Shown here in pieces: positions 17,529 through 26,516 of a DNA stretch of 58,315 nt. Origin of the DNA: an uncultured Peptoniphilus sp. (GTDB lineage: Bacteria > Bacillota > Clostridia > Tissierellales > Peptoniphilaceae); NCBI GenBank assembly GCA_902489255.1, contig CABTZF010000008.1, forward strand, positions 1-58,315, given 5' to 3'. The notes under the pieces are model-generated. The model had not been told where the DNA came from and did no database searches. It saw only the letters and a list, made by a program, of their open reading frames with translations. How positions within the stretch are numbered: the first letter of the stretch is position 1; each line of letters opens with the position of its first letter. A program made the position numbers and the translations under genes.

Positions 17529-18114
17529 ACATTTTCCACCTTCCTTTATCTTTTACATAAATATATCCGTCTTTCAATTTTACATCTTCATACTTTTCTA
17601 AATCATATTTATAAATTCTCTTAAAAGAAAAATTATCATAAATATAAACCTCAACATTTTTTGCTTTTTTTGTTTTTAATAAAGCATAAATTTTTGAAAC
17701 TTCATCTTTTTTTACTATATAGTCAATTAACGGTTTGCTTAGTCTGGAGCATCTAAACTTTGCTACTAAATTATTATCAAAGTTATAAATAAAGATTCGT
17801 TTAGCCATAACTCTATGCCAAGGAGATTTTTTATAAACTCCCAAAACAATTTCTTGACTTCCTTCTCTATCCATTTGACATATATCAAGTTTAAAAATAT
17901 TTAATTTATTTTTTCCTTTCATTTCCAACTTATAATTTTCAGCGGGTATTGCTATGGTATTTCCATATTTGCTGTATCCGGGTCCATAAATAATTACTTC
18001 TTCTTTATTATTACCTGCCCTGATAAACCCCTCATCTTTGTATAAAATTCTCTCTTGAAAAGAATAATAAAAGATTAAAATAGACAAAATAAGGAAAAAA
18101 ATAAGCTTTTTCAT
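17509..18114 (-). CDS. Membrane-anchored protein of unknown function, partner of the DUF3160-like lipoprotein
   Basis: A 201-residue protein with an N-terminal signal anchor (about 3-20) and no lipobox. The body contains DREGSQEIVLGVYKKSPWHRVM and KRIFIYNFDNN, reminiscent of FG-GAP/VCBS-type propeller repeats (D-x-D/E-G-x-x-E-I/L), but too few for a full propeller. I do not recognise a defined family. It is translationally overlapped with the downstream lipoprotein. No Shine-Dalgarno precedes the ATG; a TGATAAAAT extended -10 ends 6 nt before it, suggesting a leaderless transcript. Confidence 0.7.
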   Translation of the reverse strand: MKKLIFFLILSILIFYYSFQERILYKDEGFIRAGNNKEEVIIYGPGYSKYGNTIAIPAENYKLEMKGKNKLNIFKLDICQMDREGSQEIVLGVYKKSPWHRVMAKRIFIYNFDNNLVAKFRCSRLSKPLIDYIVKKDEVSKIYALLKTKKAKNVEVYIYDNFSFKRIYKYDLEKYEDVKLKDGYIYVKDKGRWKMYEKIIN

Positions 18115-18128
18115 AATTGGATTTTATC
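18115..18128 (-). promoter_or_regulatory. Possible leaderless promoter of the 18114 gene
   Basis: On the minus strand TGATAAAAT (extended -10) is followed by CCAATT and then the ATG, placing the expected start point at or next to the A of the start codon. TTGTAT lies 17 bp upstream of the hexamer. There is no room for a ribosome binding site. Confidence 0.4.
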
Positions 18129-18300
18129 ACATAGTAAAATTTTATACAATTACAATAAGGTTACAATAAATACCTAAATTATTACCATTAACAGATAAAT
18201 ATTTTCACCGTAATTTCCAGTTCTATCCCATAAAAATTGCAGTGTGAATTTATACTTTAAAATTATAAGATATAAAATATAAATAGGTCAGATTATTAAA

Positions 18301-18458
18301 AAACCGCTATACACAGGCAAAGATAATTAAAATCCCTTGATTTTAAATTTATTCAATCATTTATAAGCACCTTATTTCAACTTTAGAAAGTTAGTGACTT
18401 TAGAAGTATAAATAAAAAATCATGATTTTTTTAATCAAATTGTCCTGCATAGCGGTTT
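18301..18458. repeat. 158-bp MITE-like element with long imperfect terminal inverted repeats
   Basis: The ends AAACCGCTATACACAGG and, reverse-complemented, AAACCGCTATGCAGG continue as imperfect inverted repeats for about 45 nt (both arms run through GATTAAAA-type and TTGATTTT/ATGATTTT stretches). It encodes no protein. It occupies most of the 383-bp gap between gatB and the 18114 gene. The termini resemble those of the smaller element at 13024-13116. A structured RNA or terminator for gatB is an alternative reading. Confidence 0.5.
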
Positions 18459-18497
18459 GTTTTTTCAGTTAGCTGCACAATTATTCATAAATTCTTC

Positions 18498-19928
18498 TTA
18501 CTTATTTAATTTTTCATTTAACAATTTATTAACAATTTGTGGATTGGCTTTGCCCTTTGATTCTTTCATTACTTGACCAACTAAAAAGCCCAGGGCTTTC
18601 TTTTTACCATTTTTAAAGTCTTCTATTGATTGGGGATTATTTTCGATCGTCCGATCAACAATTTTTTCTATTTCTCCCAAGTCAGAGATTTGAATTAGAC
18701 CTAATTCTTCTATAATTTCATTGCAAGCTTTGGAGCTTTCAAACATTTCCCTTAATACTTTCTTAGCGGCGTTATTATTTATCTTATTTGACTTTATTGC
18801 CTTTAACAGTTCAATGAATTCCTTGTCTTTAAAAGGCAATTCAAACTTTTGGCTACTTTCCAAATCCATTCTTCTCAAAACTTCTGTAAGAATCCAATTA
18901 GAAAGCATATTATAGTCATCAAATTCTTTTGCCATATTTTCAAAAAAATCCGCTAATTCTTTAGATGAAGTTAAGATACTTGAATCATATTCATTTAATT
19001 CATATTGTTTTTTAAATCTTTCTTTTTTTGCATCCGGAAGTTCCGGCATTTTCTCTAAAATCTTTTGTATCTCTTCATCTGTAATGACAACCGGAGGCAA
19101 ATCTCCTTCGGGTGCAAATCTGTAATCACTTACAGTATATTTAACTCTCATTAATACAGTTTCATTATTAGCATCATCCCAGCGCCTGGTTGTTCTAATT
19201 TCATTAATATTTTCTTCAAGAATTTTTTTATGCCTTTGAACTTCATAATCTATTGCTTTTTCAACACCTCTAAAAGAATTAATGTTTTTGATCTCAGTAA
19301 CTTCTGTCCTTTTGCCACTTTCTTCATCTTTAATATTTACATTAACATCACATCTTAAAGAACCCTCTTCCATCTTGCAGTCAGAAATTCCTAAAAATGT
19401 TAAGGTGTTTTTTAATTTTTCCAAAAAAGCCCTAGCCTCTTTTCCTGAAGCCATATCAGGTTTGGTTACAATTTCAATTAAAGGAACTCCGCACCTGTTG
19501 TAATCCATGAGGGTTTCATCTCCTTCAGTGTGCAGACTCTTTCCTGTATCTTCTTCCATCTGAATTCTGAAAATCCCAATTTTTTTATTTTTGCCCTCTT
19601 CTGTATTTATTTCTAAATAACCTTCTTCACATATTGGCATATCATTTTGTGTGATCTGAAATCCTTTAGTTAAATCAGGATAAAAATAGTTTTTTCTGTC
19701 AAATTTTGATCTTTTATTAATTTTGCAATTAAGAGCTTTAGCTGCCATTATTGCATAGTTTAAAACATTTCTATTTAATACCGGCATTGCTCCCGGCAAA
19801 GCAAGGCATATGGGGCATACTCTTGTATTAGGTTCTCCACCAAAAGAATTTTCACAGTTACAAAAAGCCTTAGTTTTAGTAGAAAGCTCTACGTGTATTT
19901 CCAAACCAACTATTGTTTTATAACTCAT
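18498..19928 (-). CDS. gatB: Asp-tRNA(Asn)/Glu-tRNA(Gln) amidotransferase subunit B
   Basis: A 476-residue GatB, the kinase/tRNA-binding subunit of GatCAB that activates mischarged Glu-tRNA(Gln) (and Asp-tRNA(Asn)). N-terminal GLEIHVELSTKTKAFC, NRCGVPLIEIVTKPD, and the C-terminal YqeY/tail domain (GFLVGQVMKESKGKANP) are intact. Last gene of the gatCAB segment; its ATG overlaps the gatA stop, with AAAGGAG upstream. Confidence 0.97.
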   Translation of the reverse strand: MSYKTIVGLEIHVELSTKTKAFCNCENSFGGEPNTRVCPICLALPGAMPVLNRNVLNYAIMAAKALNCKINKRSKFDRKNYFYPDLTKGFQITQNDMPICEEGYLEINTEEGKNKKIGIFRIQMEEDTGKSLHTEGDETLMDYNRCGVPLIEIVTKPDMASGKEARAFLEKLKNTLTFLGISDCKMEEGSLRCDVNVNIKDEESGKRTEVTEIKNINSFRGVEKAIDYEVQRHKKILEENINEIRTTRRWDDANNETVLMRVKYTVSDYRFAPEGDLPPVVITDEEIQKILEKMPELPDAKKERFKKQYELNEYDSSILTSSKELADFFENMAKEFDDYNMLSNWILTEVLRRMDLESSQKFELPFKDKEFIELLKAIKSNKINNNAAKKVLREMFESSKACNEIIEELGLIQISDLGEIEKIVDRTIENNPQSIEDFKNGKKKALGFLVGQVMKESKGKANPQIVNKLLNEKLNK

Positions 19929-21367
19929 AATAAACTCCTTTCAAAAGCAAATGCTGCATCTAATAGTTCCCGATCTTTAAATCTCTTTGCAGTAAATTCT
20001 ATACCTACTGACAAACCATTTTCTTTTTTTGGCATAGGGATTGATATGGATGGTGAACCAACCATATTAGCCGGTATAGTAAATAAATCTCCGCTGTAAA
20101 TTTCAATCGGTGACATATCGTTATCTATTTTAAAAGGATAAATTGGATATGTTGGGCAAATCATTATGTTATAATCATTAAACATTTTTTCCATATCTCT
20201 TTTTATGAGTGCTCTTACCTTTAAAGCCTTATAATAATATTCATCAGCTAAATCCAAGGACAAAATATGAGTCCCTATCATAATTCTTCTTTTTACTTCT
20301 TCGCCAAAACCCTCTGCTCTTGATTTTCTATACATTTCTTCAATATTAGAAAAATCTTCGGTCCTATGCCCGTATATAATAGAGTCGAATCTTGACATAT
20401 TAGATGATATTTCACCATTTACTAAAATATGATATGTTTCAATAACATATTTTAAAGAATCTATTGAATACTCTTCAACAATTGCACCATGCTTAAGTAA
20501 AATATCAATTGCTTTATTAAATTCATCTTTAATATTTTTGTCTAAATCCATATCCATATAAATTGACGGAATGGCAATTTTTAATCCCCTTAAATTATCT
20601 AATACATTTTCATATATAAATTCCTTTTTTAATGCAGGATTTCCCACAGAGCTTGCATCTTTTTCATCTCTACCTTCCAAAATTTGTAAAAGCATTGCCG
20701 TATCACTTACATTTTTTGCTATTACACCGACTTGATCAAAAGTATTAGCCATAGCACTGACTCCAAACCTTGAAATTGTTCCATAAGTCGGTTTCATGCC
20801 AACAACTCCACAAAAAGAAGATGGTTGTCTTACACTTCCTCCTGTATCCGTTCCGATTGAAATAGCAGCCATTTTCCCGGCAACTGAAGCTGCAGACCCG
20901 CCTGATGAACCTCCCGATACTAATCTGGTATCTAATGGATTTTTTGTAACTCCAAAATAAGATGTTTTTGTACTAGCTCCCATGGCAAACTCATCAAGAT
21001 TTACCTTTCCTAAAATTATTCCATCATTTTCTTTAATTTTTCTAACAACTTCAGCATCATAAGGACTAATAAAATTTTCAAGCATTTTTGATGCACATGT
21101 CATTTTTAAATCCTTAACTGCAATATTATCCTTAACTGAAATCGGTATTCCTGCAAGAATTGATAATTCATCCCTATTTCTGAATTTTTCATCAATTTCT
21201 TTAGCGCTTTTAATTGCCCCATCTTCATTAACGCTTATATAGGCATTAATTTCTCCATCATTATTTTTAATTTCTTTTAAGTATTCTTTAGTAACTTCTT
21301 CTACACTAAAATCTTTATTTCTATAGCCATTTGCCAGTTCCATGGCATTTAAATCTACAATCTTCAT
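19925..21367 (-). CDS. gatA: Asp-tRNA(Asn)/Glu-tRNA(Gln) amidotransferase subunit A
   Basis: A 480-residue amidase-signature subunit that releases ammonia from glutamine. The Lys-Ser-Ser catalytic set is present at K79, S154 and S178, in SVKDN, SGGSSGGSAAS and TDTGGSVRQP. Length is standard. It starts 3 bp after gatC, with GGAGTGA as ribosome site. Confidence 0.97.
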   Translation of the reverse strand: MKIVDLNAMELANGYRNKDFSVEEVTKEYLKEIKNNDGEINAYISVNEDGAIKSAKEIDEKFRNRDELSILAGIPISVKDNIAVKDLKMTCASKMLENFISPYDAEVVRKIKENDGIILGKVNLDEFAMGASTKTSYFGVTKNPLDTRLVSGGSSGGSAASVAGKMAAISIGTDTGGSVRQPSSFCGVVGMKPTYGTISRFGVSAMANTFDQVGVIAKNVSDTAMLLQILEGRDEKDASSVGNPALKKEFIYENVLDNLRGLKIAIPSIYMDMDLDKNIKDEFNKAIDILLKHGAIVEEYSIDSLKYVIETYHILVNGEISSNMSRFDSIIYGHRTEDFSNIEEMYRKSRAEGFGEEVKRRIMIGTHILSLDLADEYYYKALKVRALIKRDMEKMFNDYNIMICPTYPIYPFKIDNDMSPIEIYSGDLFTIPANMVGSPSISIPMPKKENGLSVGIEFTAKRFKDRELLDAAFAFERSLL

Positions 21368-21370
21368 AAT

Positions 21371-21652
21371 TCACTCCACAAATTTCAACAACTTAAAATA
21401 TCCGTATTTTTCAGAAACTGTATTTTTAGTCGCTTCATCTTGAGTAAGTGACTTGCCAATTTCATCACTTCTCAAATTATTTTCTGTCCCATTTACTTGA
21501 AAAACTTCCTTTAGCCCCTCTGTATCTATTTTTTTTATTTTTTCAATCAAATTCATATTTTCAATAAAATTTTTTTCAAAACTCTTCAATTCGTCTTCCG
21601 TAAAATCAATTTGTGCGATATCAGCAATATGCTTTATTTCATCCCTATTCAT
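21371..21652 (-). CDS. gatC: Asp-tRNA(Asn)/Glu-tRNA(Gln) amidotransferase subunit C
   Basis: A 93-residue GatC, the belt subunit holding GatA and GatB together. IKHIADIAQIDFTEDELKSFEKNF at the N-terminus is typical. An upstream in-frame TTG exists at 21664, but GGAGG inside that extension sits 5 nt before the ATG at 21652, so 21652 is the start. It overlaps the end of ligA by 8 bp. Confidence 0.94.
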   Translation of the reverse strand: MNRDEIKHIADIAQIDFTEDELKSFEKNFIENMNLIEKIKKIDTEGLKEVFQVNGTENNLRSDEIGKSLTQDEATKNTVSEKYGYFKLLKFVE

Positions 21653-23639
21653 GTCCACCTCCAAGAAGATTGTCTAACTCATCTTCATTTAAAATTTCTA
21701 CACCTAATTCTGTTGCCTTGTCATATTTGCTACCAGGATTTTCTCCAACTATTAAATAATCTGTATTTTTAGAAACGGCAGAACTAACCTTAGCTCCGTT
21801 TTTTATTAAAATATCTTCTAATTCTTTTCTTTTAATGGATAGAGTTCCTGTTATAACCATTATTTTGCCTGCAAATTTTAAATTTTTATTATCATTTTCT
21901 TCATGATGAGCTTTGATTCCAAAAGATAGAAGCTCATCTATTGCCTTATTAATATTATTATCTTTAAAAAATTCAATTATTTCATTAGCAGTTATGGGTC
22001 CTATATCCCCAATATTAATAAGCTCTTCATAAGTAGATTCTCTAAAAGCATCAAAATTCTTATAATAGTTTGCCAAATCCCTTGCAGTTTTTATTCCTAC
22101 ATTAGCTATCCCTAAGGCATAAATAAAATTAGTAAGCTGAGGATTTTTAGAGTTTTCTATAGCCTCTAAAAGATTATTGGTCCTTTTTTCTTTAAATCCT
22201 TCAAGTTTTATTATATCATCATAATTCAAATTATAAATATCCGGTATTTCTTTTAAGCCTAATTTGTCCATGAATCTTTCTATAGTTTTTTCACTAAATC
22301 CTTCAATATTCATTGCATCTCTTGATGCAAAATGCACAAGTCTTGATACCAGTTGTGGCTTGCAAGATAAGGTATTTGGACAAAATATATGGACTCCATT
22401 TTGAAAAAGATGTGCTCCGCAAGCAGGACAAGTTTTAGGTCTTTCAATTTTGTATGTTTCTTCTTTTGTCGATAAGGCTCCCATTATTTCGGGTATAACA
22501 TCATTTGACCTTCTAATTAAAATTCTTGAATTTATTCTTAACTTTTTCCTATTTATATCATCATAATTATTTAAGGTTGCTCTTTTAATTGTGACTCCAT
22601 CTATTTCAACCGGCTCAATAATTGCAGATGGTGTAACTTTAGAAGATCTGCCAACATTCCATACCACTTCCAATAATCTTGAAGAACTTTCAACTGCCTC
22701 AAATTTATAAGCTATAGACCAGCGAGGAAATTTTTGTGTAAATCCCAAAAGACCCCTAGTCTTAAAGTCGTCAATCTTTATAGTTACTCCATCAATTTGA
22801 ATGCCTAAATTTTTTCTAATTTCTCCAATATAATTTATTTTTTTTATAATTTCTTCGTAGGTCTTAACCCTATAATTTATTTTTGAAACTAAAAATCCTT
22901 GTTCTTTTAAGAAATTTTTCATTTCAATATCGTCTTTAAATAAATTTTCATCAATATAATTTATATTGTAAAAATATGCTGTTAATTTTCTTGATTTTGT
23001 TATTTTAGGATCAAGGTTTCGTAAAGCTCCTGCAGCGGCATTCCTTGGATTTTTTAATTTCTCTTCTGCTCTTTTGTTATATTCATCAAAAGAATCAAGT
23101 GGCATCAAGCCTTCTCCCTGAACCTCAAGGGTCCCCTTATAATTAATTGATAATGGTATAGAATTAATAGTTTTTAATTGATTTGTTATTACTTCACCTA
23201 CTCTCCCATTCCCTCTTGTTGTTCCCAAAATAAGATAGCCATTTTTATAAGTTAAATTAACTGTAAGCCCATCAAATTTTAATTCTATAATAAAGCTTAA
23301 TGGTGGGAGCTTATCTTTATGATTTGAATTATAGTCCTTTATGAAATTTTTATTTCTTTCAATCCAAGCTTTTAATTCTTCAAAATTTTGAGCTTTATTC
23401 ATAGAATATAGGGGATTTAAGTGGGTATGTTTTTCAAACTTTTTTAGTATCTCTCCTCCCACTCTTGTAGTTGGAGAATCAGCTAAAATAATATTCTCTT
23501 CCTTTTCCAATTCTTCTAATCTTGAATATAGCTTATCATATTCACCATCACTAATTATAGGATTGTCCAATGTATAATAATAATATCCATATTTATTTAA
23601 TTTTTTTACAAGATTTTGCATCTCTGTTGAAGCTTGCAT
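21645..23639 (-). CDS. ligA: NAD-dependent DNA ligase LigA
   Basis: A 664-residue ligase. Order: Ia/adenylation domain with active-site K121-F-D-G, OB fold, four-Cys zinc finger (CPACG...CPNTLSC, near 407-430), HhH repeats (GIANVGIKTARDLA, NIGDIGPITANEI), and a C-terminal BRCT domain (about 590-660). All are intact. The start shares one base with the pcrA stop; ATG at codon 7 is an alternative start. Confidence 0.97.
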   Translation of the reverse strand: MQASTEMQNLVKKLNKYGYYYYTLDNPIISDGEYDKLYSRLEELEKEENIILADSPTTRVGGEILKKFEKHTHLNPLYSMNKAQNFEELKAWIERNKNFIKDYNSNHKDKLPPLSFIIELKFDGLTVNLTYKNGYLILGTTRGNGRVGEVITNQLKTINSIPLSINYKGTLEVQGEGLMPLDSFDEYNKRAEEKLKNPRNAAAGALRNLDPKITKSRKLTAYFYNINYIDENLFKDDIEMKNFLKEQGFLVSKINYRVKTYEEIIKKINYIGEIRKNLGIQIDGVTIKIDDFKTRGLLGFTQKFPRWSIAYKFEAVESSSRLLEVVWNVGRSSKVTPSAIIEPVEIDGVTIKRATLNNYDDINRKKLRINSRILIRRSNDVIPEIMGALSTKEETYKIERPKTCPACGAHLFQNGVHIFCPNTLSCKPQLVSRLVHFASRDAMNIEGFSEKTIERFMDKLGLKEIPDIYNLNYDDIIKLEGFKEKRTNNLLEAIENSKNPQLTNFIYALGIANVGIKTARDLANYYKNFDAFRESTYEELINIGDIGPITANEIIEFFKDNNINKAIDELLSFGIKAHHEENDNKNLKFAGKIMVITGTLSIKRKELEDILIKNGAKVSSAVSKNTDYLIVGENPGSKYDKATELGVEILNEDELDNLLGGGHE

Positions 23640-25816
23640 TATCCAATCACCTCTAAAGGAGCTACATTCAACATTAATCTTTTAAGTCCCTTATTATCAA
23701 AAGAAACTGTTATTTCTATATCTCCATTTCTTTCCTTTTTTTGCACAATCATACCATCTCCAAATATTTTATGCCTTACTTTGCTTCCAACCTTAAAATC
23801 TTCAAGTGCTTTTTTTACTTCAGATTTTTTAGGCTTTTCATCTTTATAAAATATGTGTTCTCTATTCATATTTTTATTATAGTAAATAATTTCAACAAGT
23901 TTTTCCCTTTTATCTTCCAATACTTCTATAGTATCTTCCATTTCATCTATAAATCTTGACTTAATCTTAGGCATTAATTTACCGTATAGATACCTGGTAC
24001 TGCATGACGAAATATAGAGATTATCGCAGGCTCTTGTTACTGCTACATAACATAGTCTTCTCTCTTCTTCAACATCTTCTTCATCATCTTCAGCTCTTAC
24101 TATAGGAAATAATCCTTCTTCCATGCCTACTAAAAATACAATTTTAAATTCAAGGCCCTTAGCAGCGTGGACTGTCATTAAACTGACTCCCTTAGAATCT
24201 TTTGTCTTGTCAAGATCAGTTAATAAGCTCATATTTGAAAGATAATCACTCAAGCTTGTGCTTTGATCAATAGACATAATATTTGATAATAATTCATTAA
24301 TATTATCAATTTTTGTTCTTGCTTCAAGGGTGTTTTGGCTCTTCAAATCACTGATATATCCTGTTTCTTCAATTACTAATTCAGCCAAGTCCCCTATGGT
24401 AAGCTTATCTTTTTTTTCTATAAATAAATTTATTAAATTCCCAAAATTTTTAACGCTATTTTCAGCTCTAATTTTTATATCATCAAACTGATCTACATTT
24501 CTAATTACTTCAAATAAAGAAAGGCCATTATCAAGAGCATAGCTTTGTAATTTTTCTATTGATGTCTTTCCTATACCTCTCTTAGGTCTGTTAATAATTC
24601 GCATTAAAGCAATTTCATCTTGAGGATTATTTATAACTTTAAGATATGCCATTATATCCTTAACTTCACTCCTGTCATAGAACCTTAATCCTCCAACAAT
24701 TTTATAGTTAATTCCCTCTTTTGAAAGGCTTTCTTCAAATCCTCTTGACTGAGCATTAGTCCTATATAATATTGCCATATCATCAAATTTATAGCCCTTA
24801 TAATTTAACTTAAGTATTTTATTAGTAACCCCATATTCTTCCTCATCTGATGAAGGAAATTCCTTATAATAAACCTTTTCTCCACCTTCTTTTTGAGTCC
24901 ATAGATTTTTTTTAAACTCCTGAGGATTGTTTTTTATAACTGCATTTGCAACATCTAAAATATTTTGAGTAGACCTATAATTTTGTTCCAATTTAATAAT
25001 TTTTGCTCCGGGAAAATCTTTCTGAAAATTTAAAATATTTGAAATATCTGCACCTCTCCACTTATATATGGATTGGTCGTTATCTCCAACCACTGTTAGA
25101 TTCGATTTATTTCCTGCTAAAAGCTTAATGAGTTTATATTGGATTGAGTTTGTGTCTTGATATTCATCTACAAAAATATACTTGAATTTATTTTTATAAA
25201 AATCTCTAATATCCGGAAATTCTCTGAGTAATTTTACTGTCTTTATTATTAAATCATCAAAATCTAAGGCATTGTTTTCTTTTAGCTTTTTTTCATAAAA
25301 TTCATAAATTTTTGAAACATTAAAATTGTAAATATCATTGTCAAATTCTACCATTGCCTCTTGGGGGCTAATTTCATCATTTTTTAATTTTGAAATTATA
25401 GAAATTACAGACCTGTCATTATATATCTCTTTATTTAATAATAATTCTTTACAGGCTTCTTTAATTATAGTTTTCTGATCGGATCTGTCATATATATTGT
25501 AATTACTGTCATACCCTAGGATATTTATATTTTTTCTCAATATTCTTACACAAATAGCATGAAAGGTCCCTATCCACATTGATGAAATATCTTTATCAAT
25601 TAATTTTCCGACCCTTTCTTTCATTTCCCTAGCAGCCTTATTTGTAAATGTAATTGCCAATATTTGCCAAGATGAAATATTATTTTCAATTAAATATGCA
25701 ATTTTACTTGTTACAACTTTTGTTTTTCCGCTTCCTGCTCCTGCTAGAATCAAAAGAGGTCCTTCATTATATAATAAGGCTTCCCTTTGCCTATCATTTA
25801 AACTCTCAATATCCAT
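23639..25816 (-). CDS. pcrA: ATP-dependent DNA helicase PcrA (UvrD/Rep family)
   Basis: A 725-residue SF1A helicase for repair and plasmid replication. Motif I GAGSGKT (26-32), motif Ia TFTNKAAREMKER, motif II VDEYQDTN, motif III VVGDNDQSIYKWRGA, motif IV QNYRST, motif V TVHAAKGLEF and motif VI YVAVTRA are all visible. The C-terminal segment (VGSKVRHKIFGDGMIVQ) is the Tudor-like PcrA tail that binds RNA polymerase. pcrA-ligA linkage is common in Firmicutes. Confidence 0.96.
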   Translation of the reverse strand: MDIESLNDRQREALLYNEGPLLILAGAGSGKTKVVTSKIAYLIENNISSWQILAITFTNKAAREMKERVGKLIDKDISSMWIGTFHAICVRILRKNINILGYDSNYNIYDRSDQKTIIKEACKELLLNKEIYNDRSVISIISKLKNDEISPQEAMVEFDNDIYNFNVSKIYEFYEKKLKENNALDFDDLIIKTVKLLREFPDIRDFYKNKFKYIFVDEYQDTNSIQYKLIKLLAGNKSNLTVVGDNDQSIYKWRGADISNILNFQKDFPGAKIIKLEQNYRSTQNILDVANAVIKNNPQEFKKNLWTQKEGGEKVYYKEFPSSDEEEYGVTNKILKLNYKGYKFDDMAILYRTNAQSRGFEESLSKEGINYKIVGGLRFYDRSEVKDIMAYLKVINNPQDEIALMRIINRPKRGIGKTSIEKLQSYALDNGLSLFEVIRNVDQFDDIKIRAENSVKNFGNLINLFIEKKDKLTIGDLAELVIEETGYISDLKSQNTLEARTKIDNINELLSNIMSIDQSTSLSDYLSNMSLLTDLDKTKDSKGVSLMTVHAAKGLEFKIVFLVGMEEGLFPIVRAEDDEEDVEEERRLCYVAVTRACDNLYISSCSTRYLYGKLMPKIKSRFIDEMEDTIEVLEDKREKLVEIIYYNKNMNREHIFYKDEKPKKSEVKKALEDFKVGSKVRHKIFGDGMIVQKKERNGDIEITVSFDNKGLKRLMLNVAPLEVIG

Positions 25817-26501
25817 TAAAAACTTCCTTCCCGATTATATCTCTAATTACATAAGATGTTAGAATAAATCCACAAACCGGCGGCACAAAAGATATAGAAC
25901 CCGGCGTCCTTTCCTTTGTTTTTACTGGTATTTCTTCAGAATAAACAACCGGAAGATTTTTTATATTCCTTTTTCTCAGTTCTTTTCTCAAAATTCTTGC
26001 CAGAGGATCATAAGAAGTTTTTTCTATATAATCAATCTTAAATTTAGTTGGATCAAATTTGTTCCCGGTTCCCATTGCAGAAATTATTTTAATATTTTCA
26101 TTTCTAGCCCTTTCTATTATCAATATTTTTGAGGCAAGAGTATCTATAGCATCTATAATATATGAATATTCAGAAAAATTTATCTTTTGAACTGTTTTTT
26201 CATTATAGTCGAAAGGATACTTGCTCACCTCTATATCTCTAATAGATTTAATTCTATCATATGCCACATCCACCTTGATTTTATTAAGGCTTTGATTTGT
26301 TGCATAAATTTGTCTATTTAAGTTTGATTCATCATAAGAATCCCCGTCACATATTCCAATTTTTCCAATGCCTGCCCTTACCAAGCTCTCACAGGCACAA
26401 CATCCGACTCCTCCCAGTCCAAAAATTAGAACAGAACTTTTATTAATTTTTCTTAAATCTTCTTCTGATAAAATTATCTTACTTCTGTTGAAAAAATCCA
26501 T
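25806..26501 (-). CDS. tcdA: tRNA threonylcarbamoyladenosine dehydratase (TcdA/CsdL, ThiF-like)
   Basis: A 231-residue E1-like adenylating enzyme that cyclises t6A37 in tRNA. Rossmann loop GLGGVGCCACE (28-38), the DGDSYDESNLNRQIYA nucleotide stretch, and the family's DPLARILRKELRKRNI region are present. No zinc-binding CxxC pairs, which argues against MoeB/ThiF. It overlaps pcrA by 11 bp and follows the SLH gene by 15 bp. Confidence 0.87.
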   Translation of the reverse strand: MDFFNRSKIILSEEDLRKINKSSVLIFGLGGVGCCACESLVRAGIGKIGICDGDSYDESNLNRQIYATNQSLNKIKVDVAYDRIKSIRDIEVSKYPFDYNEKTVQKINFSEYSYIIDAIDTLASKILIIERARNENIKIISAMGTGNKFDPTKFKIDYIEKTSYDPLARILRKELRKRNIKNLPVVYSEEIPVKTKERTPGSISFVPPVCGFILTSYVIRDIIGKEVFNGY

Positions 26502-26516
26502 CTATACCCCTAAGAA

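Noticed and set aside
18115..18497. The long hairpin upstream of the 18114 gene considered as a T-box or riboswitch
   Set aside because: No T-box sequence (TGGNACCGCG) or known aptamer core was seen; repeat-like ends shared with 13024-13116 fit a mobile element better.
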